From Anaerolineae bacterium (GTDB lineage: Bacteria > Chloroflexota > Anaerolineae > Aggregatilineales > Phototrophicaceae), in the NCBI GenBank assembly GCA_014379235.1, contig JACMMD010000159.1, forward strand, positions 1-12,602: 12,602 bases of DNA, given 5' to 3'. The notes under the pieces are model-generated. The model worked only from the letters and a program-made list of their open reading frames with translations, was not told the origin of the DNA and made no database searches. The position numbers and the translations under genes are program-made. Below, in pieces: positions 1-8,067 of the stretch. The stretch's first letter is position 1. Each line of letters opens with the position of its first letter.

Positions 1-25
1 AACAGCCTGACGATTGTCGAAGGCT

Positions 26-53
26 AGTTCTGAGTTCTGAGTACCGGGTTCTG
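26..53. repeat. Degenerate heptanucleotide tandem repeat
   Basis: Four consecutive 7-base units can be read: AGTTCTG, AGTTCTG, AGTACCG and GGTTCTG. The first two are identical and the fourth differs from them at one base. It lies in non-coding DNA. Short tandem heptamers of this sort occur in intergenic DNA of several bacterial groups; no function is claimed. Confidence 0.55.
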
Positions 54-94
54 ATGCAGAATACAGTTAAGAATGACATGATTCTGTGTGACCC

Positions 95-123
95 GTAGGG
101 GCAGGTCTCAGTCCTGCCCCTAC
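95..123. repeat. Perfect palindromic element, 11-bp arms
   Basis: The arms GTAGGGGCAGG (95-105) and CCTGCCCCTAC (113-123) are exact reverse complements around the 7-base loop TCTCAGT. Neither strand has a T-rich tail next to the stem, so it does not look like a standard intrinsic terminator. It lies 39 bases beyond the stop codon of the minus-strand kinase. The form (short, GC-rich, perfect, intergenic, just 3' of a gene) resembles dispersed REP-like or MITE-derived palindromes; I recall similar GTAGGGGC...GCCCCTAC palindromes as common in Chloroflexota and cyanobacterial genomes. It may protect or end the kinase mRNA. No second copy is present in the window. Confidence 0.7.
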
Positions 124-161
124 AAATCCTATCAACCTTATTTGTTATGTGCATCAGCACC

Positions 162-3100
162 CTATTCATGCTCATCGTTGAGCTTGAGGATGGGCAGCGT
201 AAACGCGAAAATGCTGCCGCCTTGTGGGTTATCTTCAATCCAGATGCGCCCACCGTGCGCTTCAGTAACAAGGCGGCAGAACGTCAGCCCTAAACCTGTG
301 CCGCGTCGCTTCCCCTGCCGACCCTGCACCTGCACATAACGATCAAATAAGCTGGCTTTGTATTCCGGCGGAACGCCCGGCCCCTTATCAACGACCTCGA
401 TACGCACGAAATCTTCTGGCGCTCCAGCCTTGCCCGGTGGATACGTGCGGATGAGAATCTCGCTTTCCATTGGTGCGAACTTCAGCGAGTTATCCACCAG
501 ATTCAGCAGCAACCGCTCTATCTTGTCCGCGTCGATGTCCAGTAACGGCAGCATCTCCGGCACTTGCGATGTAATGGCGATGTCGAGTTCTTGCGCCAAC
601 GGGCTGAGTTCGACGCACACGTTATCGGCCAGAGTCGCCAATTCAGTCGGTTCAGTGTCCAGCGTCATCTGCCCGTTTTCCATCTTCGACACGTCCAGCA
701 GCGAATTCACGCGCCCCAACAGTTTACGAATGGCGCGCTGGCCGGCATCGGTGGTGGTGTCCACCATCGGGCGCACGTCACTGTCTGCGGGAACAAGATC
801 ACGCAGCAGTTTGAGGCTGGTCGTAACCGCCGTCAGTGGGCTGCGAAGGTCATGAACGATCATACGCGAGATGTCCTCGCGGGTACGTTCGAGTTCGCGC
901 TCCTCAGTCTGGTTGTAGAACACCAGCAGCACACCGAGCGCGGCATCGTCCTCGTCTTGCACCGGGATCAACTGGCGCTGAATGTGCAGCCGCCCCTGTT
1001 CGTGTTGCAGCGTGTAGGTTTCCGGCTCGTGTTCGGCCCAATCACGCGATACAGATGCCACAGCGCGCAGTTCCTTGAGCAGTTGGCGCACTTCTTGATC
1101 GGACGCGAAGCCGATACGCCGCGCAAAATCGAGGTCGGCGCGTTCGAGCAGCGCTTCAATCGGCTGACCGAGTAATTGATCGGGCTTCAAATCGAGCAGT
1201 TCCATACGTGGATTCGCCAGCAGCACAATCCCGTTCACATCTACCAGTAGGATACCCTCAGCCATCGCGTCGAGGATGACCTGTAAGCGGTTGCGGGCTT
1301 CGGTAGCGCGCCGCAGCGAATGAGCATTGTCGATGGCGATGACGGCCTGCGTGGCAAGTTGGCTGACGAAATGCACATCTTCGTCGGTGAAAACGTCGGG
1401 GATTTCGCTTTCAAGCGTGATCGCACCGAGCGGCAGCGCTTCCCCGCTCCGCATGATCGGCACAGTAAGCTGTGAGCGCATCGTTGGCATCAACGGTAGA
1501 TAATCGTCATCAGAGCGCACGCTGCCAACCCGCGCTGTTTGTCCGGTTCGCAGCACTCGCCCCGTGATACCCTGCGACACCAGCGCCACATTGAAAAACG
1601 TTCCCGGCGGATAACCTCGCTGGCTGACGACACGCATTTGACTGCCCGAACTCCCATTCACGCCGCCGAACTCGCTTTCTTCGTCGCGGAAAATGATCGC
1701 TCCCGTGCTGGCGCGGGTCGCGTCCGACGCATAACTCAATACCAGATTGCAGATCGTTTCGAGGCTCATCGTCGCGGTTAGCTGGCGGCCAATCGCGGCT
1801 AATCCGAATAGCTGTTCCACCAGCCGTTCGAGCATCTTATCAGCGCGGGTATATTGACGCGCATTGCTGATAGCCTGCGCTGCTTGGCTGGCGAACGTGC
1901 GTAAAATCTCGACGGCTTCATCGCTGAAAAACTGCGGCTTATCGAAGTAAACCACCAACGCGCCATCACCTGCGCCAATGGCCAACGGCAGTTCAATCCA
2001 TGCCAGCGCGCCTTCGCGGGCCATGATGTGCCGGAGCTGCGGCATCAGCCGAACGACCTGCTCATCGCCGCTCACATCGTTGACCACCACAGGCCCGTGT
2101 TGAACCAGCACATTCTGCGCGCCATCATCGCCGCTGTTGGCGTTCGCCTGTGCGATAGCGGTCAGCAGCAGTCCGGGCGGGTTGGCCACAAAACCGGGGC
2201 TTAATCCGGCGGCCCGCGCCAGTGTCAGCGACTCCGGCTCACCCTGACGGAACAGATACACTGCAACCGCGCTGGCATCGGAAATCGCGGATGCCGACGA
2301 AATCACCGTATCCAGCACCAGATCAGGCGAGAGTGTCCCCGTCAGCAGCGACAGCACGTTATTTAATGTCGCCAACTGCGTGACACGGGCGCGCTGCTGA
2401 TTGTAAAGCTGCGCGTTCTCGCGGTCTAACATCCGCATTTCAAACACTTGCTGACGCAGTTGGCGCTGCGCTCGGCTGATTCCGTGCAGCGAAACGAGGC
2501 TCACCGTCAGCCCCGCCAGAATGATGACGAACGACACGACAGACAGCGCGTTTAACGTCTCCGCCGCCACCAGCGCGAACGGGATCGGTAGCATCAGAAT
2601 AACCAGCAGTTCGACGACATCAGCCCGCCACAAAATTCGCGGCGAAGGCCGGTTCTGAATGCGCGCCGAATAACCCGCGCTGTAAGTTTCTAGCAGAAAG
2701 ATGGCCAAATACACGAGGACATAGGTCACGCTAAAGGCCAACAGCGGCCACACATCATTGAGCGTGAGCCGTTCCAACGGCAGACGCCCGCCTGTGATGG
2801 CATAGGCTTCTGCGGCCACGAACACGCTCAACGTCGTTCGCGCCACCACCATCACAATCCGGCGCGGTGTGGGCTGTGTTTCGTTCGGCGCATCGACACG
2901 GTGAGTAAAGCGCGTCCGCATCTGTACGCGGCTCATTCGCACCAGTGCGGCGATTAGCGGCGCGATGGCGCTGCCTAGAAAAATCGCCCAGATCATGGCG
3001 GGCTGTGCGTCGCGTGGCAGCGAGAGTACCGCCACCATGCCGATGATATGCGCGGGGCTGAGATCGGTCTCGCTGAGAAGCACACCGAATTGCAGGATGA

Positions 3101-3269
3101 AGGCCGTGAGCAGCGCAAACACCAGCAGCAAACCAAAGTATTCTTCGATGGTCGCTAATGCTGGCAGATGCGTCAGCAGGACAACGGCGGCGCTGATCGC
3201 CAACAGCGTGGGAATCAGCGTTCGAATGGACGAGCGGATATTAGACAACTTGGCCAACCGGCTAACCAT
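162..3269 (-). CDS. Membrane-bound sensor histidine kinase: TM-GAF-GAF-PAS-HisKA-HATPase
   Basis: A 1035-residue two-component sensor kinase that should autophosphorylate on His806 and pass phosphate to an unidentified response regulator. Residues 17-265 hold about eight hydrophobic helices, with the motif GGRLP at 160-164. A charged, probably coiled-coil linker (263-300) leads to GAF1 (about 297-468) and GAF2 (about 488-650). A PAS domain follows (about 660-788; DAMAEGILLVDVNG), then HisKA with VHDLRSPL around His806. HATPase_c has the N box LVDNSLKF (Asn927), G1 box DKGPG (961-965) and G2 box RGTGLGL (989-995), so all catalytic boxes are intact. The ATG at 3269 has only a weak AGAAG-like ribosome site 7 bases upstream. 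It starts 64 bases after the stop of the larger paralogous kinase and is probably co-transcribed with it. The ligand cannot be told: GAF and PAS domains bind many small molecules, and no Cys-linked bilin site is obvious. Confidence 0.93.
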   Translation of the reverse strand: MVSRLAKLSNIRSSIRTLIPTLLAISAAVVLLTHLPALATIEEYFGLLLVFALLTAFILQFGVLLSETDLSPAHIIGMVAVLSLPRDAQPAMIWAIFLGSAIAPLIAALVRMSRVQMRTRFTHRVDAPNETQPTPRRIVMVVARTTLSVFVAAEAYAITGGRLPLERLTLNDVWPLLAFSVTYVLVYLAIFLLETYSAGYSARIQNRPSPRILWRADVVELLVILMLPIPFALVAAETLNALSVVSFVIILAGLTVSLVSLHGISRAQRQLRQQVFEMRMLDRENAQLYNQQRARVTQLATLNNVLSLLTGTLSPDLVLDTVISSASAISDASAVAVYLFRQGEPESLTLARAAGLSPGFVANPPGLLLTAIAQANANSGDDGAQNVLVQHGPVVVNDVSGDEQVVRLMPQLRHIMAREGALAWIELPLAIGAGDGALVVYFDKPQFFSDEAVEILRTFASQAAQAISNARQYTRADKMLERLVEQLFGLAAIGRQLTATMSLETICNLVLSYASDATRASTGAIIFRDEESEFGGVNGSSGSQMRVVSQRGYPPGTFFNVALVSQGITGRVLRTGQTARVGSVRSDDDYLPLMPTMRSQLTVPIMRSGEALPLGAITLESEIPDVFTDEDVHFVSQLATQAVIAIDNAHSLRRATEARNRLQVILDAMAEGILLVDVNGIVLLANPRMELLDLKPDQLLGQPIEALLERADLDFARRIGFASDQEVRQLLKELRAVASVSRDWAEHEPETYTLQHEQGRLHIQRQLIPVQDEDDAALGVLLVFYNQTEERELERTREDISRMIVHDLRSPLTAVTTSLKLLRDLVPADSDVRPMVDTTTDAGQRAIRKLLGRVNSLLDVSKMENGQMTLDTEPTELATLADNVCVELSPLAQELDIAITSQVPEMLPLLDIDADKIERLLLNLVDNSLKFAPMESEILIRTYPPGKAGAPEDFVRIEVVDKGPGVPPEYKASLFDRYVQVQGRQGKRRGTGLGLTFCRLVTEAHGGRIWIEDNPQGGSIFAFTLPILKLNDEHE

Positions 3270-3333
3270 TTTCGTACTTCTAGTGTACCCGAAATTAGCG
3301 ACAGGAAAAGCGTAATGTTCAACTGGAGTCTAG

Positions 3334-6300
3334 TTAGTCGGCTGAGGATGTGCTTGTTTGCGACACTTTGATTGAGGGTGAAGTTGGGATTTCGCCTGCG
3401 GGCAGTTGGGACGCGCTCGGCGGATTTTTGCCGTCGTGGTTCGTTCCGGCTTCGAGCATTTCAGGTTTGGTGGTTTCAGCAACCATCGGCAGGGTGAAGG
3501 CCAAACATGCGCCCGACAGCGGCCCCTCTGACGCGACCCAGATACGTCCATCGTGTGCTTCGACAGCCAGCTTACAGAACGTCAGCCCTAGTCCCGTGCC
3601 TTTGCTGCCACGAGCGCGCTGCGGCCCGCGAATTTGTACGAAGTCTTCAAACACACGCTCACGTTCTTCCTGCGGGATACCGGGGCCGCTGTCAGCTACA
3701 CGGATAAGCGCCTCATCTTGGCCTTCTATCGCCTCCGCCGAAATCTGGATACGGCCTCCGGTTGGCGTGAAGCGCACGGCATTGTCGATGAGATTAATCA
3801 ACACGCGCCGGATTTTATCTTCGTCCACGAACACTTCGAGATCGTCGGGAACAAGCACTTCGGTTTCAATGTTGGCCATCTGGATCGAGGTGAGCAAGGC
3901 CGCCAGCGCATTCTGTACGATATAGCCTGCGGGCACTTGTTCGCGCTTGATGGGCATCTGCCGCCGCTTTAATTTGGCGATGTCCAGCATCGTATTCACC
4001 AGCCCCATCAGGCTGTGCGCGCTGTTCAACGCCAGCGTCAGCGTCTGCTGAACGAGCGCCAGCGCTTCCGGCTTATGGGCATCTTCGAGAGCGATCTGAA
4101 CGCCATTGATAATCGACGACAGCGGCCCGCGCAGGTCGTGGACGGCCATGTTCATGATCTCGTCACGGTAAGCGGCCAGCAGCTTTTCCTCAGTGATGTC
4201 GCGCAGAACCAGCAGCCGCCCCACGATCTTATCTTGCGCGTCGCGCACTGGAGCGCCAACTTCTTCAATGTGCATGGTTTCGTTCAAGCGCTTGATGGCG
4301 AACTCACGGCGCGTCATGGTCTCCGGGTCGGATTGCAGCATCCGCTCGGTTTCTTCGATTTGCGGCGGGGCATACAACACTGTTTCCACACTGTCACGCG
4401 CCCGTTCGGTTAGAATCGCGGTGAAACGTTTGCCGATCTGGTCGTTAAAGTTGATACTGAGAAGCTGACGTGCCGCAGGGTTCGACTCCGCTAAACGCCC
4501 CTCGTTGTCCAGCAAGATCACGCCGTCACGGGTGGAGTCTAAGATCGTCCGCATCCGGTTGCTGCCGACGCGAATGCGTTCGTGCAGCGTGGCATTTTCG
4601 AGATGCCCCGCCGCCTGAATAGCCAGCAGACTCAGCGTGTTCAAGTCGCGCTCCTGAAACGTCAGCGCTTCTTCAAATACGACGCATAACACCTCGCACA
4701 CGCGCCCCTGCCGTTTGATCGGGATGGCGATCATGCTGGCGTTCTGCTGCGAAGGCCCATCGCTCGGTAACGGCTCAGTGTCCGATTTGATACGCTCGGC
4801 CACTTGCAGTTCGCCCGTGTGCAGCGCACTGTAAGCCAGACGATTCGGCGTGTTCCGTTGAACAGGTTTGGTACGCGGCTCATTCCAACCGCCAGCGCGC
4901 AGCCCGGCCAATGCCACCAGTTCGCGTGTTGAGTCGTCGTAGCGGAACAGCGTAGCTTTGTGCGCCTCAGACATCCGCAAGGCCGCATCGACCACTGTAT
5001 AAGCAATCGAGTCAGTATCAACCACGCTCGACAGCCGCAGCGACAGTTCACGCAAGCTGATGAGGGTATCGACTTGATGCTGGCGCTCTTCCAACAAGCG
5101 CGCATTGTCGATGCTGATAACCGCGTGGCCAGCAAGGTTGCTCAAGAAGCTGGCTTGTTCCTCAGTGAAAAAGTTAAGCTCGGTGCTTTCCAGATTGAGA
5201 ACGCCAAGCACTAAGCCATCTTTCAACAGCGGCGCGGCGATGGACGACAAATAGTTGCCTTGCAGCGGCGCGGAATAGTTCGGCAGCGCTTGATTATCGG
5301 GCACGATCAGGATCTTACCCGTGCGCGCCACTTGCCCCATCACACCACCATCGCGCCCCCGCGAACGATAGTATTTGCGGAGTTCGCCGTTCACGTACTG
5401 ATGGTTGATAATCCAGAATTCGTCGGCTTCGGTCAGCAGCGCCAGCGCAGCGTTATCCGCGTGAGTGGCACGAATAGCCGCTTCGAGTACGTTATGAATG
5501 ATGAGGTTGAAATCGAGGCTGCTCGAAATCTGCTGCGCGATTTCTTCGATGAGTGAAAGCTGCTCCAAACGGCGGTTGAGTTCTTGACGTGTGGTGCTGT
5601 AGACCTGCGCGTTATACACCTGCGTAGCGATCTGGTTGGTGGCTGTTTCCAGAAGCTGCCATTCGCGGCTGGTGAGGTAACGTGCCTCTTGGTTGGACAG
5701 GATAACCGCGCCCAACAGATCGTTGTTGGCTACCATCGGCATCAGCGCTAACCACTCGACACCCTGCCGCGCCATAAATTCTTCTAAACCTACCGAGAGG
5801 TCAGTATCATCGCGCTGGAAAGAAATGGGCCTCGGCCCGGACTGGCGCGCTAACGCTCGAATTTCGGGGAATGCGAGCAGCGCTGCCCCTTGTGCCGCAT
5901 TTGCCGCCGTGTGTCCGTTGACATCAATCACTTTCAGGTTCGGGTTGGGGCTTGGCGCGCCCAAAACCACCCGCATCGTATCGCCGCCCGGTTCACGCAG
6001 AGCGATAGTGGTATGGCTCACGTTGACCATATCGCAAAGGATTTCTTGAATGTCCGCGACGATTTCTTCCAACTGCAAGCTGGATGTGGACATGCGCGAC
6101 AGGTGCATCAACTGGCCCATTTCCGAAGCGTAGAGTTCCAGCGCTTGCAGCAGTTGGGCATTATCCAGCGCCGCCGTGACCTGATTAGCCAGCGCACTCA
6201 ACATATTCAATTCGGTCTTGCGATAGTAATGCGGTTGGTTGTGGTAAACGATCAGCAGGCCTAGCGTCACGCTGCCCGAACGCAGTGGGATTTCGGCAAA

Positions 6301-7974
6301 GGCGCGATACTCGCCGCGATGCGCCGCTTCAACCAGAACCGCGTCGCTGGTCATTTCCCGCGTATCCACGACGACACGCGGGCCTTGCTCATGCGCGTCC
6401 GGTTGATAAGGCAGCGTCGTATAAAATTTCTCGTGCGCGGGCGTTAAACCTGCGGCGTGCATCAGCTTCATCGTCAGGTGTTCAGCGTCGAGGATGTAGA
6501 TCGCGGCGCGCTGTCCATTCACAATCGATATCGCGGTGGCGCAGGCCGCATCCATCGCTTCGGCGCTGTCCAGATTGAACAGTAAATCCTGTACCGACTG
6601 GTTGATAAGCTGCAACTGCCCCGCGAGTTCAGCGCTGCGCGCATACAGCGTGGCGTTGCGAATGGCTAACCCCGCTTGACTGGCGACAGTTTGCAGCATG
6701 TCGATCTCAGTTTGCCCGAAAGCATTCTGCTGCTCGTCACTGATAATTGCCATCACGCCGAGTACCTTCGAGCCGATGTTCAGTGGAACGCCCAAGAACG
6801 ACAGATATTTTTGCGTAACTAGCGTGATTTCGAGCTGTCGGTTCGGCTCATGATCGTTGACATCAAGGCGCAGCGGTATCCCTGTGCGGATAATCTGGTC
6901 GTGCGTACCGCCCCGTCGCAGTCGGCGCGTGGGCCACTGCACCACCTTCCCATGTGAAACGACTAAGCGAAACTCCAACGTTTCACGTTCTTCGTCATAC
7001 AGCGCGATGTAGAACGTCGAAACGTCGATGAGTTGGCTAACCTGTGTGTAAATGCTCATCAGCAGTTCATCGAGCATGAGGTTCGATGACACGGCCTGAC
7101 CAATGCTGTTGAGCATCGACAGTTCTTGCACACGGCGCAGCAGCGCTTGCTGAGTGTTGTAAACCTGATGGTAACGGGCAGCCAAAATCGCCACCAGTAC
7201 CATGATCGAGACGAAGATGAATGGGCCGGTGTTGTACAGGATCAGCGCTAAGATCATCGCCAAACCGAGCAGCAAAATCTCGACGAACAGGCGGTTGCGG
7301 CGCTCCCCTGACGAAATCAGCTTGGGCGTGAAAGCGTTGTTCGGGTCGATCAGCAGTACACCGACCACCTGCGTCACCACGAATCCAGTGAACAGCGCGG
7401 CTAATACAGGCAGTGGGTTAGCTTCCAGACTGCGGAACGGAATACGTCCACCGAGTACCATCAGCGTGGCCGAAGCGGTGAGCAGCGACAAACCGGAAAT
7501 CGTGATGCGGCTCAACGCTTGTTCCGCGATGCTGCGCCGCGTCACTGTCGCTGGACGTGTCGGCGGCATCGCAGAGGATAAAGCGTCTGTTGGCAGCAAG
7601 AAGCGCTCACCGAAAACCGCCGCGACCACTGCCCCGACCAACACCACGCCCAATGCAGGACGTACACCGAGCGTCAGCCATGCGACCATCACGGATACGC
7701 TGAGATAACCCGCCCATAAACCACGCTCAACCCGCCCGGCCAGCACGTCCGAGAGGATGAACAGCGTTAAACAGGTGAGCCAAACAATAAGCGAAGTTGG
7801 AGTGATATCAAACTGCGGGGAACGTAAGAAGAGCGCCAGCGAGACACCAATGGGGACGAGGCCGAGCAGCAGAGCTAGGCGGCGCGTCAGCAGCACAGGT
7901 CGATTAGCCCGATGAGCATCCTCACTCGAACCTAACATTCCTGATCTGTGATTAAGCGTCAAAGAATGCCTCAA
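3334..7974 (-). CDS. Giant membrane sensor histidine kinase with five GAF domains and PAS
   Basis: A 1546-residue two-component sensor kinase. Hydrophobic helices lie near residues 31-51, 61-81, 87-104, 107-124, 157-175, 188-209, 229-247 and 251-267, with GGRIP at 175-179. Five GAF-like repeats follow at about 283-438, 453-604, 621-786, 806-956 and 966-1130. Each begins with a helix like LSLIEEIAQQISSSLD and ends near NARLL or a similar string. A PAS domain (about 1138-1262; TRDGVILLDNEG) precedes HisKA (VHDLRGPL, His1279). HATPase_c has the N box LIDNAVRF (Asn1398), G1 DSGPG (1428-1432) and G2 KGTGLGL (1458-1464). All catalytic motifs are intact. About 50 residues of polar, low-complexity tail follow the ATPase fold. 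The start is uncertain: numbering uses the TTG at 7974. An ATG at 7938 (residue 13) would keep every helix, but its only purine-rich site abuts the codon. Signals sensed by the GAF array cannot be told. It is the first gene of a tandem kinase pair. Confidence 0.92.
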   Translation of the reverse strand: MRHSLTLNHRSGMLGSSEDAHRANRPVLLTRRLALLLGLVPIGVSLALFLRSPQFDITPTSLIVWLTCLTLFILSDVLAGRVERGLWAGYLSVSVMVAWLTLGVRPALGVVLVGAVVAAVFGERFLLPTDALSSAMPPTRPATVTRRSIAEQALSRITISGLSLLTASATLMVLGGRIPFRSLEANPLPVLAALFTGFVVTQVVGVLLIDPNNAFTPKLISSGERRNRLFVEILLLGLAMILALILYNTGPFIFVSIMVLVAILAARYHQVYNTQQALLRRVQELSMLNSIGQAVSSNLMLDELLMSIYTQVSQLIDVSTFYIALYDEERETLEFRLVVSHGKVVQWPTRRLRRGGTHDQIIRTGIPLRLDVNDHEPNRQLEITLVTQKYLSFLGVPLNIGSKVLGVMAIISDEQQNAFGQTEIDMLQTVASQAGLAIRNATLYARSAELAGQLQLINQSVQDLLFNLDSAEAMDAACATAISIVNGQRAAIYILDAEHLTMKLMHAAGLTPAHEKFYTTLPYQPDAHEQGPRVVVDTREMTSDAVLVEAAHRGEYRAFAEIPLRSGSVTLGLLIVYHNQPHYYRKTELNMLSALANQVTAALDNAQLLQALELYASEMGQLMHLSRMSTSSLQLEEIVADIQEILCDMVNVSHTTIALREPGGDTMRVVLGAPSPNPNLKVIDVNGHTAANAAQGAALLAFPEIRALARQSGPRPISFQRDDTDLSVGLEEFMARQGVEWLALMPMVANNDLLGAVILSNQEARYLTSREWQLLETATNQIATQVYNAQVYSTTRQELNRRLEQLSLIEEIAQQISSSLDFNLIIHNVLEAAIRATHADNAALALLTEADEFWIINHQYVNGELRKYYRSRGRDGGVMGQVARTGKILIVPDNQALPNYSAPLQGNYLSSIAAPLLKDGLVLGVLNLESTELNFFTEEQASFLSNLAGHAVISIDNARLLEERQHQVDTLISLRELSLRLSSVVDTDSIAYTVVDAALRMSEAHKATLFRYDDSTRELVALAGLRAGGWNEPRTKPVQRNTPNRLAYSALHTGELQVAERIKSDTEPLPSDGPSQQNASMIAIPIKRQGRVCEVLCVVFEEALTFQERDLNTLSLLAIQAAGHLENATLHERIRVGSNRMRTILDSTRDGVILLDNEGRLAESNPAARQLLSINFNDQIGKRFTAILTERARDSVETVLYAPPQIEETERMLQSDPETMTRREFAIKRLNETMHIEEVGAPVRDAQDKIVGRLLVLRDITEEKLLAAYRDEIMNMAVHDLRGPLSSIINGVQIALEDAHKPEALALVQQTLTLALNSAHSLMGLVNTMLDIAKLKRRQMPIKREQVPAGYIVQNALAALLTSIQMANIETEVLVPDDLEVFVDEDKIRRVLINLIDNAVRFTPTGGRIQISAEAIEGQDEALIRVADSGPGIPQEERERVFEDFVQIRGPQRARGSKGTGLGLTFCKLAVEAHDGRIWVASEGPLSGACLAFTLPMVAETTKPEMLEAGTNHDGKNPPSASQLPAGEIPTSPSIKVSQTSTSSAD

Positions 7975-8067
7975 GCGCTAAAACTTATCTAGCTATCTTA
8001 GCATAAGCTAACAGTAATTACACCTTTAGGAAGGAGTTTTTGAGGCAGATTGTGAAGCCTGCACAGT
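7975..8067 (-). promoter_or_regulatory. Intergenic spacer with weak promoter for the kinase pair
   Basis: The spacer between the ligase stop and the kinase start is AT-rich on the kinase side. On the minus strand an extended -10-like sequence TGCTAAGAT (8003-7995) sits about 20 bases before the TTG start, but no good -35 is seen (the best is GTGTAA at 17 bp). A short inverted repeat TTAGC-ATAA-GCTAA (7998-8011) overlaps it and could be an operator. No convincing terminator follows the ligase gene; only a 4-bp AGGC/GCCT stem is present. Read-through from the ligase gene is therefore possible. Confidence 0.25.

Larger units (their letters stand above)
1..161. other. Non-coding region downstream of the second kinase gene
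   Basis: No convincing coding sequence is seen here. The first 25 bases can fold into a bulged hairpin (AGCCTGAC at 4-11 against GTC at 16-18 and AGGCT at 21-25). This could be the end of a transcript from outside the window. A run of 7-bp repeats follows at 26-53, and an 11-bp-arm palindrome at 95-123. There is no T-rich run after the palindrome on the minus strand, so a classical intrinsic terminator for the kinase gene ending at 162 is not evident. Confidence 0.6.

Noticed and set aside
57..86. Inverted repeat CAGAAT / ATTCTG with an 18-base loop
   Set aside because: Six-base arms with a long loop are expected by chance in this composition, and no T-tail or other context supports a function.
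564..1175. Long plus-strand open frame opposite the smaller kinase (also 358-855 and several others through 7708)
   Set aside because: These are antisense to well-supported kinase domains with intact motifs; their products are compositionally odd and show no domain signs. They arise from GC-rich codon bias on the minus strand.
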